A DNA stretch of 45,188 nucleotides from Erythrobacter donghaensis (GTDB lineage Bacteria; Pseudomonadota; Alphaproteobacteria; Sphingomonadales; Sphingomonadaceae): NCBI RefSeq assembly GCF_001557325.1, contig NZ_LSJS01000268.1:1-45188 (forward strand). The letters run 5' to 3'. Positions 24,478 through 31,979 of this stretch are shown here, one piece after another; the first letter of the stretch is position 1, and each line of letters starts with the position of its first letter. The position numbers were made by a program, and so were the translations under genes. The notes beneath the pieces were generated by a model. It saw only the letters and a program-made list of their open reading frames with translations, was not told the DNA's origin and ran no database searches.

Positions 24478-24496
24478 CCCCGGATCAGGTCCGGGG
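24478..24496. terminator. Hairpin after serC
   Basis: CCCCGGA (24478-24484) and TCCGGGG (24490-24496), loop TCAGG, 20 bases past the serC stop on the minus strand. No clear T run, so it could attenuate rather than stop serC-serA readthrough. Confidence 0.35.
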
Positions 24497-24516
24497 CGAC
24501 GCGAATTGCGACGGCC

Positions 24517-25695
24517 TCAGCCGTTCTTGACCTTCTCGTAGGCCCACTCGATCCACGGCAGCAGGCGCTTGATGTCCTCCTGCTCGACGGTCGAGCCGCA
24601 CCAGATGCGCAGGGACGGGGGCGCGTCGCGGTAGCCGTTGAAGTCGTAGCCGACATTGCGCTCTTCGAGCAGCTTGACGATCTTCTTGGGGACCGCGGCC
24701 TGATCCTCGGCCGAAAGGCTCTCGTACCAGTCGCCCTGGAAGACCATGCACACGCCGGTGTTGGTCTGGAGCGCGGGGTCGCTCGCCATGTTGCGCAGCC
24801 ACGGGGTGGCCTCGATCCAGTCCTTGACGATCTGCGCGTTCGCATCGGCACGCGCGATCAGCGCCTTGCGGCCGCCGATCGACTTGGCCCATTCGAGCGA
24901 GGCGATGTAGTCCTCGGTCGCGAGCATCGAGGGGGTGTTGATCGTCTCGCCCTCGAAGATGCCGCGGTTGAGCTTGTCGCCCTTCTTCATGCGGAACAGC
25001 TTGGGCAGCGGCCAGGCGGGGTTGTAGCTCTCGATCCGCTCGATCGCCTTGGGGCTGAGGATCAGCATGCCGTGCTGCGCTTCCGAGCCGAGCACCTTCT
25101 GCCACGAATAGGTGGTGGCATCGAGCTTGGCCCAGTCCATCTCCATCGCGAAGATCGCGCTGGTGGCATCGTTGATCGTCACGCCCTCGCGCCCGGCCTC
25201 GAGCCAGTCGGTGTTGGGGATCTTGGCGCCCGAGGTCGTGCCGTTCCAGGTGAACACCACGTCGTTGCGCTGGGGAATGGTGGTGAGGTCGGGGATTGCG
25301 CCATAGTCGGCGGTCAGGACCTGGAGGTTGGGGAGCTTCAGCTGCTTGACCGCGTCCTGGATCCAGACATTGCCGAAGCTCTCCCACGCCGCGACCGTCA
25401 CCGGGCGCGCGGGATCGAGCATCGACCACATCGCAGCCTCGATCGCCCCGGTGTCCGAGGCGGGCATGATGCCGATCAGGTAATCGTCGGGAATGCCGAG
25501 CAGTTCGCGCGACAGGTCGAGCGCATACTTCAGCCGCGCCTTGCCGAGGCTCGAACGGTGCGAGCGGCCCAGCGATTCGGTTTTGAGCTTGTCCAGCGAC
25601 CAGCCGGGGAATTTCGCCGTGGGGCCCGAGGAAAAGAAGGGGCGCTCAGGCTTCAGCACAGGCTCATGCGCGAGCCCGCGAACGTAGTCAGTCAT
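24517..25695 (-). CDS. serC: Phosphoserine aminotransferase
   Basis: PLP enzyme converting 3-phosphohydroxypyruvate to phosphoserine. 392 residues from ATG 25695, preceded on the minus strand by AAGGAGAG. The PLP lysine is in TTYSWQKVLGSEAQHG; FFSSGPTAKFPGWSL at the N-terminus and SHRSSLGK bind phosphate and substrate. The length and motifs fit the alphaproteobacterial SerC branch rather than the E. coli one. First gene of the serC-serA pair. Confidence 0.95.
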   Translation of the reverse strand: MTDYVRGLAHEPVLKPERPFFSSGPTAKFPGWSLDKLKTESLGRSHRSSLGKARLKYALDLSRELLGIPDDYLIGIMPASDTGAIEAAMWSMLDPARPVTVAAWESFGNVWIQDAVKQLKLPNLQVLTADYGAIPDLTTIPQRNDVVFTWNGTTSGAKIPNTDWLEAGREGVTINDATSAIFAMEMDWAKLDATTYSWQKVLGSEAQHGMLILSPKAIERIESYNPAWPLPKLFRMKKGDKLNRGIFEGETINTPSMLATEDYIASLEWAKSIGGRKALIARADANAQIVKDWIEATPWLRNMASDPALQTNTGVCMVFQGDWYESLSAEDQAAVPKKIVKLLEERNVGYDFNGYRDAPPSLRIWCGSTVEQEDIKRLLPWIEWAYEKVKNG

Positions 25696-25859
25696 GTATT
25701 CTCTCCTTGCAGAGAGCACGCGCGGCGTTGGGACCGCGTGGCCCGTGGGCGGCTTTAGTGACGCGAGGGGAGGAGTCAATGACTATCGACGCGGGTCATG
25801 AAGTCCCCCGCAACCTCCCTCTCGCAAAATCCGCATCGCTCGCCTAAGGGGGCGGCTCC

Positions 25860-27035
25860 ATGGACATCTCAGACCTCCGCATTGCCCTGTTCAGCGGCAA
25901 CTACAATTACACCCGCGACGGGGCGAACCAGGCCTTGAACCGCCTCGTCGGCTCGCTGCTCGAAAAGGGCGCGAAGGTGCGCGTCTATTCGCCCAAGGTC
26001 GCCAACCCCGATTTCGAGCCGACCGGCGATCTGGTTGGCGTGCCCAACGTGCCGATGCCGGTGAAGGGCCGGGGCGAATACCGCATGCCGACCCGCCTCG
26101 GGGCGGCGGTGAAGCGTGATCTCGAGGCGTTCAAGCCCGATATCGTCCATCTCGCCTCGCCCGATCCCGCCGCCCATGCCGCGCTGCGCTGGGCGCGCGC
26201 CAAGGGCCTGCCGGTGCTCGCCAGCGTCCACACCCGCTTCGAGACCTATCCGCGCTACTACAACATGGCTTTCCTCGAGCCGCTGATCATCAAGGGGCTG
26301 AAGCGCTTCTACAACCGCTGCGACGCGCTGGTCGCGCCCTCGCAGTCGATGATCGACGAGCTCCTGGCGATGGGCATGCACACCCGCATCGGGCTGTGGA
26401 GCCGGGGGGTGGACCGCACGATCTTCTCCTCCGCCCGCCGCGATCCCGATTGGCGCCGCAGCCTCGGCCTTGGCGATGATGACGTCGCCATTGTCTTCCT
26501 CGGGCGGCTGGTGATGGAAAAGGGGCTCGACGTCTTCGCCGAGACCGCCGCGCGGCTGCGCGACGCCGGCGCGCCGCACAAGGTGCTGGTGATCGGCGAC
26601 GGCCCGGCGCGCGGGTGGTTCGAGGCGAACCTGCCGGGCGGGATCTTCGCAGGGTTCAAGACCGGCGAGGCCTTGGGCCAGGCGCTCGCGAGCGGGGACG
26701 TGTTCTTCAACCCCAGCGTCACCGAGACCTTCGGCAATGTCACCCTCGAGGCCATGGCGAGCGGCTTGCCGGTGGTGGCGGCGGGCGCGACGGGCAGCGC
26801 CAGCCTCGTCGCGGATGGCGTCACCGGGCGTCTGGTCGTGCCCTCGGGCGGCATGAAGAGCGACGCGCAAGCCTTCGCCGCCGCGCTCGCGCCCTATTGC
26901 CGCGATCCGGCCCTGCGCGCCGCGCACGGCAGCGCGGGCGAGACGCGCGCCTGCGAATATTCGTGGGACGCGATCAACGCCGTGGTTGCCGAAACCTATC
27001 GCGATCTGGTCGAGGAACGGCGCAACCGCGCCTGA
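25860..27035 (+). CDS. GT4-type glycosyltransferase (GT-B fold)
   Basis: 391 residues. The donor-binding C-terminal half has VIFLGRLVMEKGLDVF and the E-x7-E signature in SVTETFGNVTLEAMASG. The N-terminal half (IALFSGNYNYTRDGANQAL, then PDIVHLASPDPAAHAAL) resembles GDP-mannose or UDP-sugar glycolipid transferases such as SqdX/MgtA. Likely adds a sugar to a membrane lipid at the cytoplasmic face. Neither donor nor acceptor can be named; it is a single-gene unit. Confidence 0.85.
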   Translation: MDISDLRIALFSGNYNYTRDGANQALNRLVGSLLEKGAKVRVYSPKVANPDFEPTGDLVGVPNVPMPVKGRGEYRMPTRLGAAVKRDLEAFKPDIVHLASPDPAAHAALRWARAKGLPVLASVHTRFETYPRYYNMAFLEPLIIKGLKRFYNRCDALVAPSQSMIDELLAMGMHTRIGLWSRGVDRTIFSSARRDPDWRRSLGLGDDDVAIVFLGRLVMEKGLDVFAETAARLRDAGAPHKVLVIGDGPARGWFEANLPGGIFAGFKTGEALGQALASGDVFFNPSVTETFGNVTLEAMASGLPVVAAGATGSASLVADGVTGRLVVPSGGMKSDAQAFAAALAPYCRDPALRAAHGSAGETRACEYSWDAINAVVAETYRDLVEERRNRA

Positions 27036-27042
27036 GCCGCAT

Positions 27043-27477
27043 CTAGCGCAGCACGCCCCTGGCGGCCATCGTGCGCGCGTAGAACAGCAGGAACAGCGTC
27101 ACCACCCAGATCGCGACATCGAGCGCCGGCGCCTGCATCGCCGCCGGCACATCGAGCACCACGTAATTGCCGAGCGTCGTGCCGACGAGGCCGATGGTCC
27201 CCACCACCATCGCCGTCACCGCCCATTTCGAGCGCAGCAGCAGCAGCACCGATCCGGCAAAGGCGCCCCACACGCCCAGCGCCCAGAAGGCGCTGATCCA
27301 CGCGGGATAAGCGTTCATGAAGGCGATCTGATCGGGCGTGAGGCCCATCTGCTCGAGCATCCCGAGCCTGGTCGTCAGATAGCTGACGATCCCCATCGCG
27401 TTGAACAGCAGCGTCGCCGCGCCCACCACCCACAGGTGCCACGGCGTCGATGCGCGGTTTGCGGTCGATTCTGTCAT
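27043..27477 (-). CDS. Four-helix membrane protein, unknown function
   Basis: 144 residues from ATG 27477, with about four hydrophobic helices (LWVVGAATLLFNAMGIVSYL, AFWALGVWGAFAGSVLLLL, AVTAMVVGTIGLVGTTLGNY, LDVAIWVVTLFLLFYA). A short polar segment after the first helix (RLGMLEQMGLTPDQIAFMNA) is likely periplasmic. Similar small proteins are common and uncharacterised in sphingomonads. Convergent with the glycosyltransferase, seven bases apart. Confidence 0.75.
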   Translation of the reverse strand: MTESTANRASTPWHLWVVGAATLLFNAMGIVSYLTTRLGMLEQMGLTPDQIAFMNAYPAWISAFWALGVWGAFAGSVLLLLRSKWAVTAMVVGTIGLVGTTLGNYVVLDVPAAMQAPALDVAIWVVTLFLLFYARTMAARGVLR

Positions 27478-27565
27478 GGGTTTCCCCTCCCCCATCCGCT
27501 GCGACCCGGACGGGGGAGAGAATAGGCGGATATTGCACGCGCCGCAACTGACGCGTGCCGCAGCG

Positions 27566-28240
27566 TCAGAGCCGCTCGATGCGCTTGGCCATCTCGTCGA
27601 TCATGTCGACGATCTCGTTGATGGTGGCCTCGTCGAGCTTGCCCGCCTTGGCGCGGTTCTTGAGGACGCTGCCGAGGTTGCCCATCGCGCGGAACAGGTC
27701 GTGCGAGCGGACCGTGGTGGTGCGCTCGCCGTGGCGGCCGAGGCGGCGGAGCAGCGCCTTGACTTCGTCCGCGCGGTCTTCGAGTTCCTCGCTGCCCTGC
27801 GCGGTCACGGCGAAGGGCTTCTTCGCACCCTCGGCCTCGGCTTCCTCGATCGCGCCTTCATCCTCGAGCAGCTGAAGCGTGGGGTAGACCGCGCCGGGGC
27901 TCGGAGCGTAGTCGCCGCCGGTCATTTCCTCGATCGCCTTGATCAGCTCATAACCGTGAGAGGGGTTCTCGGCGATCAGCGCCAGCAGCGCGAGGCGCAG
28001 CTCGCCCTGCGCGAACATCCGCCCGCGGCGGCCACGGCGGCCGCGATAGCCCTCCGGCCCGCCCTCTTCACCGTCAGCCTCGCGACCGCGCGGAAACTCC
28101 TCGTCGAAGCGCGCGCGCATCTTGAAGGCCGGGCCGCCGAAATTGGTGTTCCCGTTCATTGCCCCATTCATCGCCATCGTCGCCATTGCCTCGGCGAGCT
28201 TTTCCCAGCCGCCACCGCGGCCATACCGGTTCCAGGTCAT
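27566..28240 (-). CDS. PadR-family transcriptional regulator
   Basis: 224 residues. An Arg/Gly-rich N-terminal arm of about 70 residues (EGYRGRRGRRGRMF) precedes the PadR winged helix (LRLALLALIAENPSHGYELI, then SPGAVYPTLQLLEDEGAI) and a C-terminal helical dimerisation part. PadR proteins are mostly autorepressors that sense small molecules. Two AT-rich palindromes directly upstream (28256-28285) look like its operator. The basic arm could add DNA contacts. Confidence 0.9.
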   Translation of the reverse strand: MTWNRYGRGGGWEKLAEAMATMAMNGAMNGNTNFGGPAFKMRARFDEEFPRGREADGEEGGPEGYRGRRGRRGRMFAQGELRLALLALIAENPSHGYELIKAIEEMTGGDYAPSPGAVYPTLQLLEDEGAIEEAEAEGAKKPFAVTAQGSEELEDRADEVKALLRRLGRHGERTTTVRSHDLFRAMGNLGSVLKNRAKAGKLDEATINEIVDMIDEMAKRIERL

Positions 28241-28255
28241 ATCGTTCCTCCTCGC

Positions 28256-28285
28256 CTATATCAGCGATATAGGGAAGATATATCT
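28256..28285. promoter_or_regulatory. PadR operator candidate
   Basis: CTATATC-AGC-GATATAG (28256-28272) is followed by AGATATATCT (28276-28285). Both are perfect palindromes standing out in GC-rich DNA, 16 bases before the padR-type start (and 74 bases before rarA), so they may control both genes. Confidence 0.6.
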
Positions 28286-28358
28286 TAGAGCTATCGTTTC
28301 AAGGGGAACTTCCGGCGGAGGTTCCCTTTTCCGCCGGGTGGCCTATCTCGGCCGACGA

Positions 28359-29684
28359 ATGACTGATCTGTTCGGACAAGACGCCCCCGAGGGCCCGCAC
28401 AAAGATGGGCGCGATGCCCCGCACGAGGACGCGCCGCTCGCCGACCGGCTGCGGCCGCAGCAGCTGTCCGAGGTCGTCGGGCAGGAGCACCTCACCGGCC
28501 CCGAGGGCGCAATCGGGCGGATGGTGGCGGCAGGCAAGCTCGCCAGCATGATCCTGTGGGGGCCGCCGGGGACGGGCAAGACCTCGATCGCTCGTCTGCT
28601 CGCCGATGCCGTGGGGATGCGCTATGCCGCGATCAGCGCGGTGTTCTCGGGCGTGGCGGACTTGAAGCAGGCCTTCGCCGAGGCCGAGAAGATGGCGAAG
28701 GCCGGCCGCAAGACCCTGCTCTTCGTGGACGAGATCCACCGCTTCAACCGCGCCCAGCAGGACGGTTTCCTGCCCTATGTCGAGCGCGGGGTGGTGACGC
28801 TGGTGGGCGCGACCACCGAGAACCCGAGCTTTGCCTTGAACGCCGCGCTCCTCAGCCGCGCGCAGGTGCTGGTGCTGAACCGGCTGGACCAGACCGCGCT
28901 CGCTGCCTTGCTGGCAAAGGCGGAAGACCTCGAAGGCCCCCTTCCCCTCACCCCCGAGGCCCGCGCCGCGCTGATCGCGCAAGCCGATGGCGACGGGCGC
29001 TTCCTGCTGGGGCAGGCGGAGACCTTGTATGCGGCAGAGCTGAAGGAGGCCCTCGACCCTGCGGGTCTCGGGAGCTTCCTCCAACGCCGGGTCGCGGTCT
29101 ACGACAAGGACCGCGACGGGCATTACAACCTCATCTCGGCGCTGCACAAAGCGGTGCGCGGGAGCGATCCGCAGGCCGCGCTCTACTGGCTGGCGCGGAT
29201 GCTGGTGGCGGGCGAGGAGCCGCTGTTCCTCGCCCGGCGGCTGGTGCGCATGGCGGTCGAGGATATCGGCATGGCGGACCCGCAGGCGCTCCCGCAATGC
29301 ATGGCGGCAATGGAGGCCTACCGCTTCCTGGGCTCCCCCGAGGGCGAGCTCGCGCTGGTCCAAGCCTGCCTCTACCTCGCCACCGCGCCCAAATCGAACG
29401 CGGTCTATCTCGCTCAGAAGGCGGCTTGGAAGGCGGCGAAGGACACCGGCAGCCTGATGCCGCCGATGAACATCGTCAACCCCGCGACCGGCCTCATGGA
29501 AAGCCTCGGCTACGGCAAGGGCTATACCTACGACCACGACACCCCCGAGGGCTTTTCGGGCGACAACTACTGGCCCGAGGGCATGGCGCCCGAGGCGTTC
29601 TACACCCCCGTCGAGCGCGGCTTCGAGCGCGAGGTGAAGAAGCGGCTCGACTATTGGGACAAGCTGCGCGCGGAGCGGGGGTGA
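28359..29684 (+). CDS. rarA: Replication-associated recombination protein A (AAA+ ATPase)
   Basis: 441 residues from ATG 28359. The AAA+ module has Walker A GPPGTGKT, Walker B LLFVDEIHRFN and the sensor VGATTENPSF; the C-terminal part includes DKDRDGHYNLISALHKAVRGSDPQAALYW, the RarA/MgsA tetramerisation and clamp-loader-like region. RarA acts at stalled replication forks with SSB. Its TGA overlaps the GTG of the next gene, giving translational coupling. Confidence 0.96.
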   Translation: MTDLFGQDAPEGPHKDGRDAPHEDAPLADRLRPQQLSEVVGQEHLTGPEGAIGRMVAAGKLASMILWGPPGTGKTSIARLLADAVGMRYAAISAVFSGVADLKQAFAEAEKMAKAGRKTLLFVDEIHRFNRAQQDGFLPYVERGVVTLVGATTENPSFALNAALLSRAQVLVLNRLDQTALAALLAKAEDLEGPLPLTPEARAALIAQADGDGRFLLGQAETLYAAELKEALDPAGLGSFLQRRVAVYDKDRDGHYNLISALHKAVRGSDPQAALYWLARMLVAGEEPLFLARRLVRMAVEDIGMADPQALPQCMAAMEAYRFLGSPEGELALVQACLYLATAPKSNAVYLAQKAAWKAAKDTGSLMPPMNIVNPATGLMESLGYGKGYTYDHDTPEGFSGDNYWPEGMAPEAFYTPVERGFEREVKKRLDYWDKLRAERG

Positions 29685-30568
29685 GCCGCTTCTCGCACTT
29701 CCTCGCGGTGGACTGGTCGGGGGCACGCGGGCCGCGGCAGAAGGGCATTGCCCTTGCCGTGGCGCTGGCAAAGGGCGGGCCGCCAGTGCTGGTTGCGCCG
29801 CCCGACCCCAGGGGGTGGGCGCGTCAAGAGGTGCTGGCGCTGCTGCTCGACCTGCCGGTGGCGACGCTGGTCGGGCTCGATCTCGGCATCAGCCTGCCCC
29901 ATGCCGATGCCGGGGCCTTCTTCCCCGGGTGGGAGGCCTCGCCCGCCGACGCGCGCGGTCTGTGGGCGCTGATCGACGCGCTGTGCGCCGCCGATCCGCA
30001 TCTCGAGGCGGGCAGCTTCCTCGCCCACCCCGAGGCCGCGCGCTATTTCCGCCACGGCGCGGGGGCGACAGGCGACCGCTTCCTGCTGCCCGGCGCGCTC
30101 AGCCGCGAGGGCCGCTTCCGCCGCGCCGAGCACGCGCAGCGGCGGCAGGGCGTGCGGCCGGTGAGCAATTTCAACCTCGTGGGCGCCGCGCAGGTCGGCA
30201 AGTCGAGCCTGACGGGCATGCGGATGCTCCACCGCCTCGGCGGGCGAATTCCGGTGTGGCCGATCGACCCGCTGCCGCAGGAGGCCTCCTCGGTGGTGAC
30301 CGAGATCTACACCGCGATGGCCGCCCGCCTCGGCGGGGTGACGGGGGCGGCAACCAAGCTGCGCAGCTTTGCCGCGCTGAACGACGCGCTCGATCGTCTG
30401 GGTTCTCCCCCGGTCGCAGGCGAAGGCCCGATCGACGATCACTCGGCCGACGCGCTGCTCACAGCCGCCTGGCTTCGGCGGGTGCACAAGGACCGCGATC
30501 TGTGGCACCCGCCCAGCCTCACCCCCGAGATCGCCCGCACGGAAGGGTGGACTTTCGGCGCGCTCTAG
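29681..30568 (+). CDS. Predicted RNase H-fold protein (DUF429-like), coupled to rarA
   Basis: 295 residues from GTG 29681, which overlaps the rarA stop by four bases. Acidic positions follow an RNase H-like order: Asp11 in LAVDWSGARG (first strand), Asp67 in VGLDLGISLPH and Asp252/253/257 in DDHSADALLTAAWL. A central SNFNLVGAAQVGKSSLTGM segment is not a Walker A loop of the usual form. The coupling to rarA suggests a job in DNA or RNA processing, but no enzyme activity is known to me for it; treat the nuclease idea as inference. Confidence 0.7.
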   Translation: MSRFSHFLAVDWSGARGPRQKGIALAVALAKGGPPVLVAPPDPRGWARQEVLALLLDLPVATLVGLDLGISLPHADAGAFFPGWEASPADARGLWALIDALCAADPHLEAGSFLAHPEAARYFRHGAGATGDRFLLPGALSREGRFRRAEHAQRRQGVRPVSNFNLVGAAQVGKSSLTGMRMLHRLGGRIPVWPIDPLPQEASSVVTEIYTAMAARLGGVTGAATKLRSFAALNDALDRLGSPPVAGEGPIDDHSADALLTAAWLRRVHKDRDLWHPPSLTPEIARTEGWTFGAL

Positions 30569-30590
30569 GCTTATGGCGCGGCCAAGGTGA

Positions 30591-30663
<73 letters not shown>

Positions 30664-30720
30664 CCGCTTCTTGTCAGGCTGCCCCACCCGTTGCAGCTTC
30701 GGCCTCGCCGCATGCCGGCG

Positions 30721-30903
30721 TCACAATCGCCGCGACGCTCCCTTGGCTGCCTTCCAGCCCAGAACCAAAAGGATGATGGTGCCGATCACGGCGAGCACGA
30801 ATACGATCAAGGCGATATCGACAAGAGCGCCGGCCAACCCGCCAAACCCCAGCACGGCAGCGATCAGCGCGATGACCGCCAGAGCGATAGCCCATCCATA
30901 CAT
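30721..30903 (-). CDS. DUF1328-family small membrane protein
   Basis: 60 residues, almost all hydrophobic: two helices (AIALAVIALIAAVLGFGGLA and IALIVFVLAVIGTIILLVLG) and a basic C-terminal tail, the known layout of DUF1328 (YtjA-like) proteins. AAGGAGA is six bases before the ATG on the minus strand. Role unknown; such genes are often stress-induced. Confidence 0.85.
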   Translation of the reverse strand: MYGWAIALAVIALIAAVLGFGGLAGALVDIALIVFVLAVIGTIILLVLGWKAAKGASRRL

Positions 30904-31024
30904 TGTCCGTCTCCTTGTTCACAAGACAAGGGCAACCGGCCGAGCGGAACAACTGTTTCCCGAGGCTGGACGAGACGAAGGATAGGCAAGCCGAGCGGAA
31001 CGACGCGCGGAGGATTTCACGATT

Positions 31025-31951
31025 TTAACCCAGCCGGAGGAAGAACTCCTCGCGCTCGCGGCGCAGCTCGTCGGGGGACAGCGCGGCCAGCGCATCGAGC
31101 TCGGCGCGCAGCGCCAGCGTCAGCCGCTTGACGGTCTCGGCAGGGTCGCGGTGCGCGCCGCCGCGCGGTTCGTAGACGATGCGGTGGATCACGCCGAGCT
31201 TGAGGAGGTCGCCCGCCGTTACCCGCATCGCCTCGGCGGCGGTGGCGGCCTGCGCGCTGCTGCGCCACAGGATCGAGGCGCAGCCTTCAGGGCTGATCAC
31301 CGAATAGACCGCGTGTTCGAACATCAGCACGCGGTTGGCCGCCGCGAGCGCCACCGCCCCGCCCGATCCGCCCTCGCCGATGATGACGGCGACAAGCGGC
31401 ACGCCCAAGGCAAGGCAGGCCTCGGTCGAGCGGGCGATGGCTTCCGCCTGCCCGCGCGCCTCGGCATCGACACCGGGAAAGGCGCCGGGGGTGTCGACCA
31501 GCGTCACCACGGGGAGACCGAAACGGTCGGCGAGTTCCATCAGGCGGATCGCCTTGCGGTAGCCCTCGGGCCGGGCCATGCCGAAATTGTGCTTGAGCCG
31601 CCCCGGCGTGTCCTCGCCCTTCACATGGCCGATCACCATCACCTTGCGCCCCTCGAAGCGCGCAAAGCCGCCGATGATCGCCTGATCGTCGCCGAAGGTG
31701 CGGTCGCCCGCGATGGGCAGGAACTCGGAGAACAGCCCCGCCACCAGCTTCTCGAAGCGGGGGCGCTGCGGGTGGCGCGCGACCAGCGTGCGCTCCCATG
31801 GCGAGAGGCGCGCGTAGGTATCGGCGAGCAGCTTGTCCGCCCGCTCGCGCAGCATCCGCGCTTCCTCGGTGCCCTCGGCATGGGCGGAGAGTTCCGCGAC
31901 ATGCTTGTCGAGCGCCTCGATCGGCTTTTCGAAGGGCAGGTACTGGATCAC
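31025..31951 (-). CDS. accA: Acetyl-CoA carboxylase carboxyltransferase, alpha subunit
   Basis: 308 residues from GTG 31951, where family homology begins (IQYLPFEKP) with GGGAG 11 bases upstream; a TTG at 31960 is the alternative. It contains HVKGEDTPGRLKHNFGMARPEG-type and EGGSGGAVALAAANRVLMFE segments of the CoA and biotin-carboxyl site and ends about 310 residues in, normal for AccA. With AccD it transfers CO2 from biotin to acetyl-CoA, giving malonyl-CoA. It follows mcr by 28 bases on the same strand, so malonyl-CoA formation and use are in one array. Confidence 0.95.
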   Translation of the reverse strand: MIQYLPFEKPIEALDKHVAELSAHAEGTEEARMLRERADKLLADTYARLSPWERTLVARHPQRPRFEKLVAGLFSEFLPIAGDRTFGDDQAIIGGFARFEGRKVMVIGHVKGEDTPGRLKHNFGMARPEGYRKAIRLMELADRFGLPVVTLVDTPGAFPGVDAEARGQAEAIARSTEACLALGVPLVAVIIGEGGSGGAVALAAANRVLMFEHAVYSVISPEGCASILWRSSAQAATAAEAMRVTAGDLLKLGVIHRIVYEPRGGAHRDPAETVKRLTLALRAELDALAALSPDELRREREEFFLRLG

Positions 31952-31979
31952 GGCCCCCAAAACTCCCTTGCGCGCCGCT

